Shown piece after piece: positions 35,593-45,275 of a DNA stretch of 64,000 nt. Below the pieces are notes generated by a model, which saw only the letters and a program-made list of their open reading frames with translations, ran no database searches and was not told the DNA's origin. Positions within the stretch are counted from its first letter, which is position 1, and each line of letters starts with the position of its first letter. Source of the DNA: CAVYTF01 sp963771435 (GTDB lineage: Bacteria > Bacteroidota > Bacteroidia > Chitinophagales > Chitinophagaceae); assembly GCA_963771435.1 (NCBI GenBank), contig CAVYTF010000018.1:123216-187215 (forward strand), written 5' to 3'. The translations under genes were made by a program, and so were the position numbers.

Positions 35593-36690
35593 ATGATCGA
35601 TCAAAACAGAGTTACTCCGCTGCTTTCTTCACAAAATCTGCAGGAAGTTTCAGTTGAAGAGTTGGAAGAGATTGTTCATCAATATCCATATTTTCCCGTG
35701 GGTCAATTCCTGCTTGCAAAGAAATTAAAGCAGGAAAAAAGTGAGGGCTTTTTGACTCAGGCACAAAAAACAGCAGTATATTTTACCAATCCATTATGGC
35801 TGCAGTACCAATTGTTACAGGAAGATATTATATATAAAACAGAAATAGAAGCAGAGGCGCCTGAATCAATTACCGAAATATTTTTGCAAGAGGAAATAGA
35901 AGTTGCCATAGAAGATGAGACAGACATTACTGAAATAACAGTTCAGGAACCAATAGCAGAAATTCCTACCGAAAAGGAGCAATTGCGGGAAGATAAAGTT
36001 GCAGAAGATACCGTTGAAGTAATGTTGCCGGAAGAAATAACAGAAACCACTGTTGAAAATGAAGTACCAGTTGAGGAAGTAACACTAACAGAAGTAAAAA
36101 GAGCAGCTATCCTCGCAGAAGCAGAAATAGTAGTTACTGAGGTAATAATACCAGAACAAGCAACCGAAACCACTGTGGAAAATATGGAAGTTGATGACGA
36201 TGAGCTTCCTGCTGATGATAGGGGCGAGCCTTTTTCAGATATGGAGCCTGTACAAAAACTTGCCGACGTACTGAGAGAACAAGTCGAGGAATTTAAAAAA
36301 CCGGTGGCTGAAACTGCCAAACTACCTTTTGAAACTGAACCATACCATACCATTGATTATTTCGCTTCTCAGGGCATAAAACTTAGCCAGGAAACACAGG
36401 ATAAATTAGCCATAAAAGTGCGGCGGTTTACGGATTGGCTAAAACAAATGAAAAGCATTAATCCTTTGCCCGCAGACCTTGGAACAGACCCTGAGATGGA
36501 ACACAAAGTGAAGAATAATGCAGCTTTCTCCAACGAGCTGAAAGAAGTGGCAACAGAAGCAATGGCCGAAGTATTGATAAAACAAGGCAAAATTGACCAA
36601 GCCATACAGCTTTATATAAAATTAAGTTTTTTGAATCCCCGCAAATCCGCTTACTTTGCAACCCAAATTGAAAATTTAAAAGGTTTATAA
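35593..36690 (+). CDS. Acidic protein with C-terminal TPR-like end
   Basis: A 365-residue soluble protein. N-terminal 75 residues are helical (VEELEEIVHQYPYFPVGQFLLAKKL), followed by a very acidic low-complexity region (about 85-215, rich in E, T, V and I in repeats such as PEEITETTVEN) and a C-terminal region with ..AEVLIKQGKIDQAIQLYIKLSFLNP, a tetratricopeptide-like helix pair. It is always placed between lptE and secG in related genomes as far as known. Function unknown; a scaffold role is only a guess. Confidence 0.7.
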   Translation: MIDQNRVTPLLSSQNLQEVSVEELEEIVHQYPYFPVGQFLLAKKLKQEKSEGFLTQAQKTAVYFTNPLWLQYQLLQEDIIYKTEIEAEAPESITEIFLQEEIEVAIEDETDITEITVQEPIAEIPTEKEQLREDKVAEDTVEVMLPEEITETTVENEVPVEEVTLTEVKRAAILAEAEIVVTEVIIPEQATETTVENMEVDDDELPADDRGEPFSDMEPVQKLADVLREQVEEFKKPVAETAKLPFETEPYHTIDYFASQGIKLSQETQDKLAIKVRRFTDWLKQMKSINPLPADLGTDPEMEHKVKNNAAFSNELKEVATEAMAEVLIKQGKIDQAIQLYIKLSFLNPRKSAYFATQIENLKGL

Positions 36691-36691
36691 A

Positions 36692-37027
36692 ATGCCAGTT
36701 TTATTCTTGATCCTGATTACGATTGCCTGTATCCTTCTGGGATTAGTTGTATTGATACAAAACCCAAAAGGCGGTGGTTTATCCGGCACTTTCGGCGGTT
36801 TTAATAACCAGTTAATGGGTGTAAAACAAACAAATGATGTATTGGAAAAAGGTACCTGGATATTCGCGGCCATTGTGGGTGGCCTCTGCATCATTTCCAC
36901 TTTGTTTTTTAAAGGAACAACTGTCAAAGACAATACTTTACAACACATCAACACATCTGCCCCTGCGCCAAGTCAGACTACCCCTCCAAATACAACTCAA
37001 ATGCCAGGCACCAATAAACCCAAATAA
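36692..37027 (+). CDS. secG: Preprotein translocase subunit SecG
   Basis: A 111-residue protein with two membrane helices (4-25 and 52-72) and the SecG core VLIQNPKGGGLSGTFGG at about 22-38, followed by a Pro/Thr-rich tail typical of Bacteroidota SecG. It assists SecYE during export. It starts one base after the preceding stop and is closed by the hairpin at 37051. Confidence 0.93.
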   Translation: MPVLFLILITIACILLGLVVLIQNPKGGGLSGTFGGFNNQLMGVKQTNDVLEKGTWIFAAIVGGLCIISTLFFKGTTVKDNTLQHINTSAPAPSQTTPPNTTQMPGTNKPK

Positions 37028-37050
37028 ACAAAATTTTTTTATAAACTTAT

Positions 37051-37079
37051 AAACCCTGTTCTTTTACAAGACAGGGTTT
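37051..37079 (+). terminator. Intrinsic terminator after secG
   Basis: AAACCCTGT ... ACAGGGTTT stem (9 bp) with an 11-nt loop, followed by TTATTTT. Confidence 0.75.
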
Positions 37080-37106
37080 GTTATTTTCACCCACCAAAAT
37101 ACCGCT

Positions 37107-38036
37107 TTGACAAAAGCCGAACGCATATTTATTAGTTCAAAACCCATTGCTTTCATCCGTGAAAAAAGCAAAAAGAACAGTTTCCCTGGTTTCCAGGGGT
37201 TACCGCTTTACGATGTGTGCCATCGCTTCATAAAACAAATAGACAAAGAAGGCCTGAACGTTCGCGCAGCAGCCATTTCATTCAATTTTCTAATGGCCAT
37301 CCCCGCCGTTACCTTGTTTCTCTGCACGCTTATACCCTATTTGCCCATTTCAAAACTCATTTTTAATGAACTCATCAAAGTGGTGAGCGACCTTACACCA
37401 AACAAGGCAACCCAAACTTTAATGAACAACTTTTTAGATGATTTTTTTCATAAACCAAAAAGAGGCCTGCTTTCCATCAGCTTTGTGCTAACGTTGTTTT
37501 ATTCTTCCAACGCCATGATGGGCCTCATCAGGAACTTTGACCGCTCCATTGCCATCAAACACCACTCAAATTTTTTGCACAAACGCTGGCGCGCCCTTCA
37601 ACTCACGCTGCTGCTTGTGTTATTGATCCTCGGCAGCCTTTTGATCTCGCTCGGGCAGGGCATGCTGTTCAAATCGCTCATGCAGTCCATGCACATCACA
37701 CGTCTGCAAACCCGTCATTTGATACAAAACCTGCGCTGGGTCATCATCATTTTGCTGTTCCTTTATTCCATCGCCTTCATTTACAAATACGCACCGTCCG
37801 TCCGGAACCGCGGTAGGCTTTTATCGCCCGGAACCATTTTCGCCACTGTGCTCATTTTGCTCACCACTTGGCTTTTCTCAGGCTGGGCGCAAAATTTCTC
37901 CACTTACAATAAATTCTACGGCCCCATTGGCACCCTGCTCATCCTGATGCTGCTCACATTTGTCAATTCCTATGTGCTTTTAATTGGCTTTGAGCTAAAC
38001 GTAAGCATCGCCAATTTAAAAAGCGAGGGCAAGTGA
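37107..38036 (+). CDS. YihY/BrkB-family inner membrane protein
   Basis: A 309-residue protein with six membrane helices. Family marks are LNVRAAAISFNFLMAIPAVTLF near 50-70, LFYSSNAMMGLIRNFDRSI near 130-148, KRWRALQLTLLLVLLIL near 162-178 and FYGPIGTLLILMLLTF near 270-285. The family was once called RNase BN, wrongly; its role is unsettled. The start is TTG at 37107; no ATG is available before the conserved core, so this non-ATG start is likely. Confidence 0.83.
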   Translation: MTKAERIFISSKPIAFIREKSKKNSFPGFQGLPLYDVCHRFIKQIDKEGLNVRAAAISFNFLMAIPAVTLFLCTLIPYLPISKLIFNELIKVVSDLTPNKATQTLMNNFLDDFFHKPKRGLLSISFVLTLFYSSNAMMGLIRNFDRSIAIKHHSNFLHKRWRALQLTLLLVLLILGSLLISLGQGMLFKSLMQSMHITRLQTRHLIQNLRWVIIILLFLYSIAFIYKYAPSVRNRGRLLSPGTIFATVLILLTTWLFSGWAQNFSTYNKFYGPIGTLLILMLLTFVNSYVLLIGFELNVSIANLKSEGK

Positions 38037-38087
38037 AGATCTTTTATAAAAGATGAGGAGCAATTGTTGAAGATTACTTGTGTAGGT

Positions 38088-38402
38088 TGCTCATGTAGGT
38101 TTTAAGACTGCTTATGTAGGTTTTAAGACTGCTCGTGTTTGCTTTATTACTACTCGTGTTTGCTTTATTACTACTCGTGTTTGCTTTATTACTGCTCGTG
38201 TTTGTTTTATTATTACTCGTGTTTGCTTTATTACTACTAGTGGTTGCTTTATCATTGCTAGTGTTTGTTTTATTGCTGTTCGTGTTTATTTTATTGCTAC
38301 TCGTATTTACTTTATCGCTACTCGTATTTACTTTATCACTGCTCGTATTTACTTTATTGATGCTCGTATTTACTTTATTGATGCTCGTGTTTGTTAAGGG
38401 AT
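38088..38402. repeat. 21-bp tandem array, 15 units
   Basis: 315 bp is fifteen 21-bp units, consensus TACTCGTGTTTGCTTTATTAC, with no indel. The first two units are the most diverged (TGCTCATGTAGGTTTTAAGAC). As 21 is divisible by 3, both strands are open (7-residue repeats NKANTSS or VFALLLL), but neither frame has a supporting start or context. Confidence 0.85.
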
Positions 38403-38736
38403 GAACTACAAAGACACGAAGGCACAAAGAGGCACGAAGATGGTGGATGAATTATAAATTATGAGTGCGAGGATGGATCAAACGGAGAAGAGTGGTTGAA
38501 CTTTGGTTTGAAATTGAGGTTGACTGAGTTTAGGTGCTGAATAGAGTTACTACTGCTGAAGGGCTGCCGGATGGTAGTGGAAAGCCCAGTGAAGGTTTTG
38601 TGTATAGCCTTGTACCGGACGTGGAACGGACAGCCGGAACGAAAGTTGAGGGAAGACGGAGGATGAGAGCCCCTAAGAAATGTCTGATTTGGGGATGTCT
38701 GATTTTAGGATTGGCAATTGGAGATTGCGAATCGAG
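38403..38736. other. 334-bp intergenic region
   Basis: Begins with CACAAAG/CACGAAG words of a type seen elsewhere in the window (41510-41535 and 56-57 kb). No gene or hairpin could be supported in the rest. Confidence 0.4.
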
Positions 38737-39414
38737 TTATGAGACTTGGGTTTGGTCTTTTACGGGAGCATTTGTGTCTACAGGGAAGGTTTTAATTTGT
38801 GGGTGATGTTTTGGAAAAAAACTGCGCTGGAAGATGAGGAGGGCGATGACGCCGATCGATATGGAGGAATCGGCGAGGTTGAAAACGGGCTCGAAGAAGG
38901 CGAATTGCTGACCGCCGACGATGGGGAACCAGGTGGGGTAATGGGTATCTATGAGGGGGAAATAGAGCATGTCGACGACTTTGCCGTGGAGGAAATTGGC
39001 GTAGCCATTGCCAAAGGGGACCAAGTGGGCGACGTTTTGCATGTAGGGGTCGCTGTCGTTGAAGATGAGTCCATAAAACATACTGTCGAGCAGGTTGCCA
39101 AGGGCGCCGGCATAGATGAACGCAGCGCAGCAAAGAAAACCCCAATGGTATTTTTTGCGGACGAGATGGCGAAGGTAGAAGGTGCCGAAAATGACGGCGA
39201 TGAGGCGGAAGAGGGTGAGTATGATCTTTCCGAAATTGCCGCCAAACTCCCAACCCCAGGCCATACCTACATTTTCTACAAAATGGAGGCGGAACCAATG
39301 GCCGAAGACGGTATGCTCTTCGTATAAATAGTAATGGGTTTTAATATAGAATTTTAAAGACTGGTCTGCGAGGATGATCAATGCTATCAGGAGGGCGATG
39401 TGCTTGCCTTTCAT
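38737..39414 (-). CDS. lspA: Lipoprotein signal peptidase
   Basis: A 225-residue inner membrane aspartyl protease with four helices. Catalytic motifs: GALGNLLDSMFYG near 105-117 and FNLADSSISIG near 180-190, whose two Asp residues form the active site. VENVGMAWGW (VxNxGxAxG) is also present. It cleaves diacylated prolipoproteins before the lipobox Cys. The insertion between the two Asp motifs is larger than in proteobacteria, as usual in Bacteroidota. A TATATTTG element lies just upstream. Confidence 0.93.
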   Translation of the reverse strand: MKGKHIALLIALIILADQSLKFYIKTHYYLYEEHTVFGHWFRLHFVENVGMAWGWEFGGNFGKIILTLFRLIAVIFGTFYLRHLVRKKYHWGFLCCAAFIYAGALGNLLDSMFYGLIFNDSDPYMQNVAHLVPFGNGYANFLHGKVVDMLYFPLIDTHYPTWFPIVGGQQFAFFEPVFNLADSSISIGVIALLIFQRSFFPKHHPQIKTFPVDTNAPVKDQTQVS

Positions 39415-39431
39415 CTACAAAAAATTTTGGG

Positions 39432-39439
39432 CAAATATA
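39432..39439 (-). promoter_or_regulatory. -7 element TATATTTG of lspA
   Basis: Minus-strand TATATTTG lies 17 bp upstream of the lspA ATG. No clear -33 TTG was found. Confidence 0.5.
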
Positions 39440-39519
39440 GGAGTTGTGTTGATCGGTCTTTTGCTGATGCTGTTTTATTATGGGAATTTTTTGCTAATTA
39501 AAGCAGGAGATAAAAGGCT

Positions 39520-41584
39520 TTATTTGATTGGTGGCGGAGGATCGAAAACCATGGCGCCACCTTTGCCAAATAGGCGCAGGGCAAGCTCGGCACCTGCATC
39601 GGAAGCATTTGAAAAGATCATTTTCCCATTGTTGACAACCTGCCTGCCGGAAGCGCTTTTCACGCTGATGGTTGCCTCATATTTGCTGCTTCGCTTTTCA
39701 AAATCTATGCTGGCAAGAACTGTGTTGTTATCTGCATCGTTGACGAACTGGATGTTACAGCTTTTTATGCCGCTGACCACGTCTTTAACAACAGCATCAT
39801 CCAAACCTGAAATGTTGAGCTTCATTTTTATTTTGATCCCCGAAAAAGGAACAAGTTGGGGGTATTCGTCAAAAAAAGAATTTCGCGAAGCGTTCAATTG
39901 ATAATTGTCACCTGAAGCATCGTAAGAGTTTACAAGGCCTTCGTATAATCTTGCAAGGAATAATTTTTCCATTGCAGTATCAAGTAAAGTATTTCTTTCG
40001 ATTCCTTCAAAATCTTTTTGGGCATCGCGTTTATCGCCATTCTCCCACTTGAATTTTGCGGCAAACAATTTAAAATAGCGCTGTATGTTTTCGCGCTTGT
40101 CGGTGTGTTGATAGTCTTCATATTTCTTTTCGAAGAAAACAGGGCTGAAATCTTTGAGGAGGTACCAGGCCTCGTCGAAAGTGGTGGTTGATTCAGCACA
40201 GAAAAGGTCATACACAAGCCTGTCTCTTTCAGGGTTGAAGGCTAGTTCGTTCACCACAACATATTCATCCATAGTTTTTTCCAACTTGTAAGAAGCGATG
40301 TTATAAAGGTTTGTGGGCGAATACCACCAACCTTTGTTTTGAAATTTCACCTGTTCAATTTTTTTATCTAAGAGTTCTACCCTCATTAAATTAATGGAGA
40401 AATCGTACTGCCCCTGGGTTAATGTTGTACCGATATGAAGCTCTTTAAAATTGGCGGCTTTATTTAAACAGAATTCGCAACTGTCGAGTTGACCGTCATA
40501 TAAATAAGCACGTGCCAGCGCAATGTTATACCAGCCAAAGCCTGGCGTGGAGCCACTTTGCCCGATGATGCCCTGTGCCATGTCGATTGCTTCTTTTGTT
40601 CTGCCCGCATAAACGTACAGTTCAGGAATATAATAATAAGGTTCGCGAAGCATATTTGCCTGCCCAGCGTCTTTGTCACGCATGTGATAATTGAGAGCGT
40701 TTGCAAAGTTGCCTATCTCGTCCTGCATTTCGCCATAATTGTTCCAGGAAATGCCGCCGTCTTCTTTTAGCTTTTCATAATAAAACTCGCTGCTGTCATA
40801 ATTTTTATTGTAGCAATACAGCAGGGCAAGATCGATGATACAAAGGGATTTTATCCTGCTCGCTTTCCATTGGGCCGAACAAAGCATCGTTAGCAGCTTT
40901 GTTTTTTTGAATGAAGGCAAAACCTTTATAGCACCAGTTAAAAGCTAGCTTTTCATTTTCTGCAATGGAGTTGCCAAGGAAAGAATACTTTGCTGAGGTG
41001 AAAAAACGGCTGCGATGGCAAAGCCATGCACGATGGTAATAAAGGCTGAAAAAGTCTCTCTGAAAATGATAGTTACCGATTTTGTCAAATAAAGCCATTG
41101 CCTCATCAGGCTCTTCTATGTTTTCATAACATTCGTCAAGTGCGGCAAATATCATAAAGAGGTCCCGGAGGCGTTGAAAGTTTTGTTGTGCGGTCATGGG
41201 ATCCAGCAGGTTGCGCATATTGCTGCCATAATCTTTATCAAAGAGGTCAAAGGCTTTTTGCAATGAAGGAATAGCATCTTTATAGCCCAGAAAATCCTGG
41301 CTGCGGTTGTATTTATAAAAGCCTTCATAAAGCCAGCCAACATAATAAGTGCTGTCAAGCCGAATAAATTCGCGGCTTCGGGGAAGGGCGTCTTTGTCGT
41401 AAGGGTTAACGCCGATCCTTTTGGCATCTATCTCGTATCGTGCCTGTGATTTATTTTGCGCGGTGAAACTTTGAGCCGAGGAAGAAGTAAAAGTAAAAAA
41501 GAAGAGCCACAAAGGCACAAAGGCACAAAGGTTCACTAAGGCTTTGGAGTTTAAAAGAAAATATTCGTTCTTTAACTTACTCAA
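39520..41584 (-). CDS. Exported TPR-type protein, one frameshift in sequence
   Basis: The 5' frame from 41584 gives a signal peptide (ALVNLCAFVPLWLFFFTFTSSSAQ) and about 230 residues; from about 40855 the rest continues in another frame (KSLCIIDLALLYCYNKNYD..) to 39520, about 680 residues in all. Paired helices such as AFNWCYKGFAFIQ, DLALLYCYNKNYDSSEFYYEKL and NIALARAYLYDGQLDSCEFCLNKA suggest tetratricopeptide repeats. The stop of the MoxR gene overlaps its start by 4 bp, so it is translated as part of the MoxR/transglutaminase operon. The N-terminal coding DNA contains CACAAAGG word repeats. Function unknown. Confidence 0.7.
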
Positions 41585-42564
41585 TTCTTAATTTTTAATT
41601 TACTCAACCTATCCAATTCTTTATCAAGAATGGCGGAAAGTGCTTTTTGTTTTGCTTCCTTATTGCGGTAGATCAGGCGATGGTCTAAGACGGCTTTTGT
41701 TATTTGCTGCAGCTCGTCTTCTGTAACAAAAGTTCTGCCATTCACAAGGGCAAAGGCTTTGAGGCATTTTAAGAATATGATACCGCTGCGTGTTGAGGCG
41801 CCAAGAACTATGTCAGCATGTTTGCGTGTGTCCCAAACAATATTGCGCACACCGGCAACGATCTCAGGATGAATAAATACTTTTTCCGTTTCGTTTTGGA
41901 GGAATAAAATTTCTTCCATACTCAATACCTGCTGAATATTTTGCAGGTTATTTTGTATGCCGAGATAGTCTTTGTAAATGTTCAGTTCCGTTTCTTCATC
42001 AACATAGCCGAAAATGATCTTTATAAAAAATCTGTCGAGCTGAGCCGCAGGTAAAGGATAGGTCCCTTCCATCTCAATCGGATTTTGAGTAGCAATGGTA
42101 AAAAACAATTGTTCTAAAGGATAAGTTGTTTCACCCATGGTTATCTGATTTTCTGCCATACATTCAAGCAATGCAGACTGCACTTTTGGAGAAGCTCGGT
42201 TTATTTCATCCGCCAGTAATACATTGCAGAACAATGGCCCTTTCTTAAAGATGAATTCTTTTTGCACATCATCAAAAATATGAGAGCCGATCAAGTCCAT
42301 TGGCAAAAGGTCAGGCGTGAACTGTATACGCTTAAAATTAACACCGCTATGGTCGCCATGCCCTGAAATGCTTTGTGCCAGCGTCTTTGCCATTACCGTT
42401 TTTCCTGTACCGGGATTGTCTTCCATCAGGATATGGCCCTTTGCCAGCAAAGCAGTAAGTATAAATTTTATTTGCATTTGCTTGCCACGGATAACCGTTT
42501 CAATATTTGTTACGAGCTTTTGAATATTGCCTAATGCCTGTTTAATTTCGATCTGTTGCTCCAT
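41581..42564 (-). CDS. MoxR-type AAA+ ATPase
   Basis: A 327-residue ATPase: Walker A NPGTGKT near 49-55, RIQFTPDLLPMDLIGSHI, Walker B VLLADEINRASPKVQSALLECM near 115-136, TQNPIEMEGTYPLPAAQLDRF with sensor 1 and Arg finger, and a C-terminal lid domain. MoxR ATPases act as chaperones or maturation factors, usually with DUF58/von Willebrand proteins. Here it is one base from the transglutaminase gene and overlaps the TPR gene; no DUF58 gene is present. Confidence 0.92.
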   Translation of the reverse strand: MEQQIEIKQALGNIQKLVTNIETVIRGKQMQIKFILTALLAKGHILMEDNPGTGKTVMAKTLAQSISGHGDHSGVNFKRIQFTPDLLPMDLIGSHIFDDVQKEFIFKKGPLFCNVLLADEINRASPKVQSALLECMAENQITMGETTYPLEQLFFTIATQNPIEMEGTYPLPAAQLDRFFIKIIFGYVDEETELNIYKDYLGIQNNLQNIQQVLSMEEILFLQNETEKVFIHPEIVAGVRNIVWDTRKHADIVLGASTRSGIIFLKCLKAFALVNGRTFVTEDELQQITKAVLDHRLIYRNKEAKQKALSAILDKELDRLSKLKIKN

Positions 42565-45192
42565 TTAAATGATTTTAGGTTTTGAGAAAAAGTGTATGGT
42601 GTTATAAATGTTTAAGAACCTGCTGAACCTTATTTTTAAAGGAACCTGCTGTTTTATCTGTCTTATAAATGGCTTGTAAAATTCATCAACAATTTGTTTT
42701 TCTTCTTTACTTAATGATACAGGGCTATATTTTACTTTTTGATAAATAATGTTGAATGAACTAAGGTCTGTTTTGAACTGTTGGTCTATCTGCAAAGCGA
42801 ACTCCTGCGGGCCAACAAGGGAGCGGCTATAGCCTAATTGGTTTAAGTAATAAGTTGCTGCCGAATATTTATTGTAGGCTGATGATTTATCCGCGGTTGA
42901 TTGTTTTGCTTTTGAATTTAAATATTGCCAAATGAGTAGTGGCATCAAAAAAGCAAGCATTACCAATGCAGCAATGATATAAAGCGAATAACGTAAAATA
43001 CTTATCCAGTCAATATTTGAAGCTATCTGCTCAGATTCTTTTTTTTGTTGCTTCTTGGTTTCTTCAGCAGAAATGATCTTTATCTCATCTACAGGCACAG
43101 GGTTCGGTATCTTTTTAAAGATAGAAGCCATGCTGTCATTATCGTTTGCATTGATATTCTTTAATGTATCTGCAAACGATGCAGCAGTAATATGCATCCC
43201 TTTTTGAATGGCACTCAAACTTACCGTTCCTGTATCATCAGAAACAGAAGCCACAGAAGCATCAACCGTTATGTGCTGCTGAGTTGTTGTTTTATAATCT
43301 TTGTCATGATATAACAAACTGCTCACATCCATTTCCACACGCTTTTTAATAGTATCAACATCAGTGACATTTCCATCAGCAACCAAATAAGCCTGTTGCA
43401 TATCCATTGGCGGCGTTTGGTCGGGTTGCGATGCCTGTTGTGTATTTACATCAGGAACTGTTGTATCGAGATCTATCCATCCGTAACCTGGAAAATAGAC
43501 CTGTGTCCATGCATGGGCCTGGTCTTCATAAAACCAATACCATCCGGGGTTTTTACTGCTTCTGTCAACTGTTAAAAAGCCCGCTGAAACTCTTGAAGGA
43601 ATACCCAGCGAACGCAACATGAACAAAGTAGCACCTGCAAAATAGGCGCAATACCCCTTCCTGTTTTCAAGCAGAAAATAAGTAAGCTTATTAGCACTGG
43701 GCAATCCGGGTATACCGGGGTTATCTGAATATTTGAACAACGGCTGCCCAAACTCATCCTTGCTTAAAAAGTAATTGCGTATAGCGATCATTTTATCTAT
43801 CGGTGTTTTAGCATTCGCTGTAATTTGTTTGGCGAGATCAGTTATTTTCTGGTACTCTTCGTCTTTAGGCATGTACGTATAATAGTCCATGAACTTTTTA
43901 TCAATACCGGCATATCCCGTTATCGTTCGCAATACGTTAAAGCGTTGTTCCTGGAAAGCCTCCAATTGTTTATTCCCCGCAGGATTATAAACAAAGTAAG
44001 CGCTGTTCAAAACGCTTACCCACATTTTTGCATGATATGCACTTTTATACACATCCTTATATTCTTTGTCAACAGATATAGGCTGACAATAAAATGCTGT
44101 GGAGGGAGCAATAAATTCACTTGGAGACAATAAGGTTTTATACACTTCTGCATCCACCACTTTCCTGCCGAGAACTGCATGCGTATTTTTTATGACTGTT
44201 GAGTCTATTTTTGCAAAGTATAAAGGAATTTTTGATGGGTCGGGTTTAAACAGATCATTTGATGGCATTGCACTGTCTATTTCAAATGCCTGTGTAGTAG
44301 TGTCAAATTTTGTATAATACTCCGCAGTAAAATAGAGCGGGTTGGGCGTCTTGCCATCAGGGAAAAAGTTATCCAGCTTTGCCACAAAAGCCAGCCGTTT
44401 GTCTTTGCTCAACGAACCAGTTAGCTGCATTTGGTCTTTATTGCTAATAGAACCATCCCTGTTTTGCTTGGTCATGTTGTCGCTGTTGCCCTTATTCTTA
44501 TCATAGTTAGCCTGCTGCGAACCGCCCCATTCTTTTTCGATCCCTTTAAAGTCTTTTTGGAAAATACTAAATATGCATAGCAACAAAACAAGCAATACTA
44601 AACCAAAGCCCAGCAACCGTTTCAGCAGGAACCAGGCAAACACTTTTTCATCCTCATTCATGTTCCTGATAAGCTCTGCCGTATAAATAATATAAAATGC
44701 ATAAGCCAGCACAGGCGCAAACGACGCTATCAACCCATTAGCAGTAATAGTTGCAGTTTTGCTTACAATCACAATTTGAACCGCTAATAGGAACACACTC
44801 CAGAAAACAGTAAAATACCTTGACCTTGAAAAACCTAACCCGGCTATCCATCCAATTGAAAATAGAATAGCAAAGATCAGGAACTGTACAGTCACAAAAA
44901 ATGCATCAAACTCACCAATAGCAATGCTATCAATACTTTTATAGATGATATAGTAGATCAAAAACAGGAGAGCAGCAGTAGTAACGAATCGGAAACGGTA
45001 ACCATAAAAAAAGGTGGAAATAGTGATTCCCGCAGCAAAATAAAGCCCCTGCTTAAGCCAGTCATTTTGTAGGATCGCATAAAAGCGGTTCACATCCCAC
45101 AATAAATAAAATGCAAGCGCTGCCGTAGGCAAAGCCAGCAATATATACTGCGCCAGTGTCTTTCTCCAGCTATGTGCCCTCCCGATTCGCAT
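42565..45192 (-). CDS. Membrane transglutaminase-like protein (TgpA type)
   Basis: An 875-residue protein. Residues 1-215 contain six or seven membrane helices; a periplasmic region follows with the transglutaminase core: Cys in RKGYCAYFAGATLFMLRSLGIPSR near 525, His in DQAHAWTQVYFPG near 565 and Asp in YGWIDLDTTVP. Another membrane helix lies near 745, then a DUF4129-like cytosolic tail. Architecture fits TgpA/YebA proteins, which pair with MoxR ATPases. The natural substrate is unknown; peptide cross-linking or cleavage in the periplasm is inferred. Confidence 0.85.
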   Translation of the reverse strand: MRIGRAHSWRKTLAQYILLALPTAALAFYLLWDVNRFYAILQNDWLKQGLYFAAGITISTFFYGYRFRFVTTAALLFLIYYIIYKSIDSIAIGEFDAFFVTVQFLIFAILFSIGWIAGLGFSRSRYFTVFWSVFLLAVQIVIVSKTATITANGLIASFAPVLAYAFYIIYTAELIRNMNEDEKVFAWFLLKRLLGFGLVLLVLLLCIFSIFQKDFKGIEKEWGGSQQANYDKNKGNSDNMTKQNRDGSISNKDQMQLTGSLSKDKRLAFVAKLDNFFPDGKTPNPLYFTAEYYTKFDTTTQAFEIDSAMPSNDLFKPDPSKIPLYFAKIDSTVIKNTHAVLGRKVVDAEVYKTLLSPSEFIAPSTAFYCQPISVDKEYKDVYKSAYHAKMWVSVLNSAYFVYNPAGNKQLEAFQEQRFNVLRTITGYAGIDKKFMDYYTYMPKDEEYQKITDLAKQITANAKTPIDKMIAIRNYFLSKDEFGQPLFKYSDNPGIPGLPSANKLTYFLLENRKGYCAYFAGATLFMLRSLGIPSRVSAGFLTVDRSSKNPGWYWFYEDQAHAWTQVYFPGYGWIDLDTTVPDVNTQQASQPDQTPPMDMQQAYLVADGNVTDVDTIKKRVEMDVSSLLYHDKDYKTTTQQHITVDASVASVSDDTGTVSLSAIQKGMHITAASFADTLKNINANDNDSMASIFKKIPNPVPVDEIKIISAEETKKQQKKESEQIASNIDWISILRYSLYIIAALVMLAFLMPLLIWQYLNSKAKQSTADKSSAYNKYSAATYYLNQLGYSRSLVGPQEFALQIDQQFKTDLSSFNIIYQKVKYSPVSLSKEEKQIVDEFYKPFIRQIKQQVPLKIRFSRFLNIYNTIHFFSKPKII

Positions 45193-45275
45193 TTATTTCT
45201 TTAAGTAAAATGTTCTCTTCTTTAATATTATTAAATCTCTTAGCTCATAGCTCAAAGCTCATGGCTGACTGCTCA

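Noticed and set aside
38074..38427. NKANTSS- or VFALLLL-repeat proteins over the 21-bp array
   Set aside because: Both strands are open only because of the 21-bp period; no homologous domain or ribosome-binding context.
38746..39327. 193-codon plus-strand acidic frame opposite lspA
   Set aside because: lspA on the minus strand has both catalytic Asp motifs; the plus frame is a shadow.
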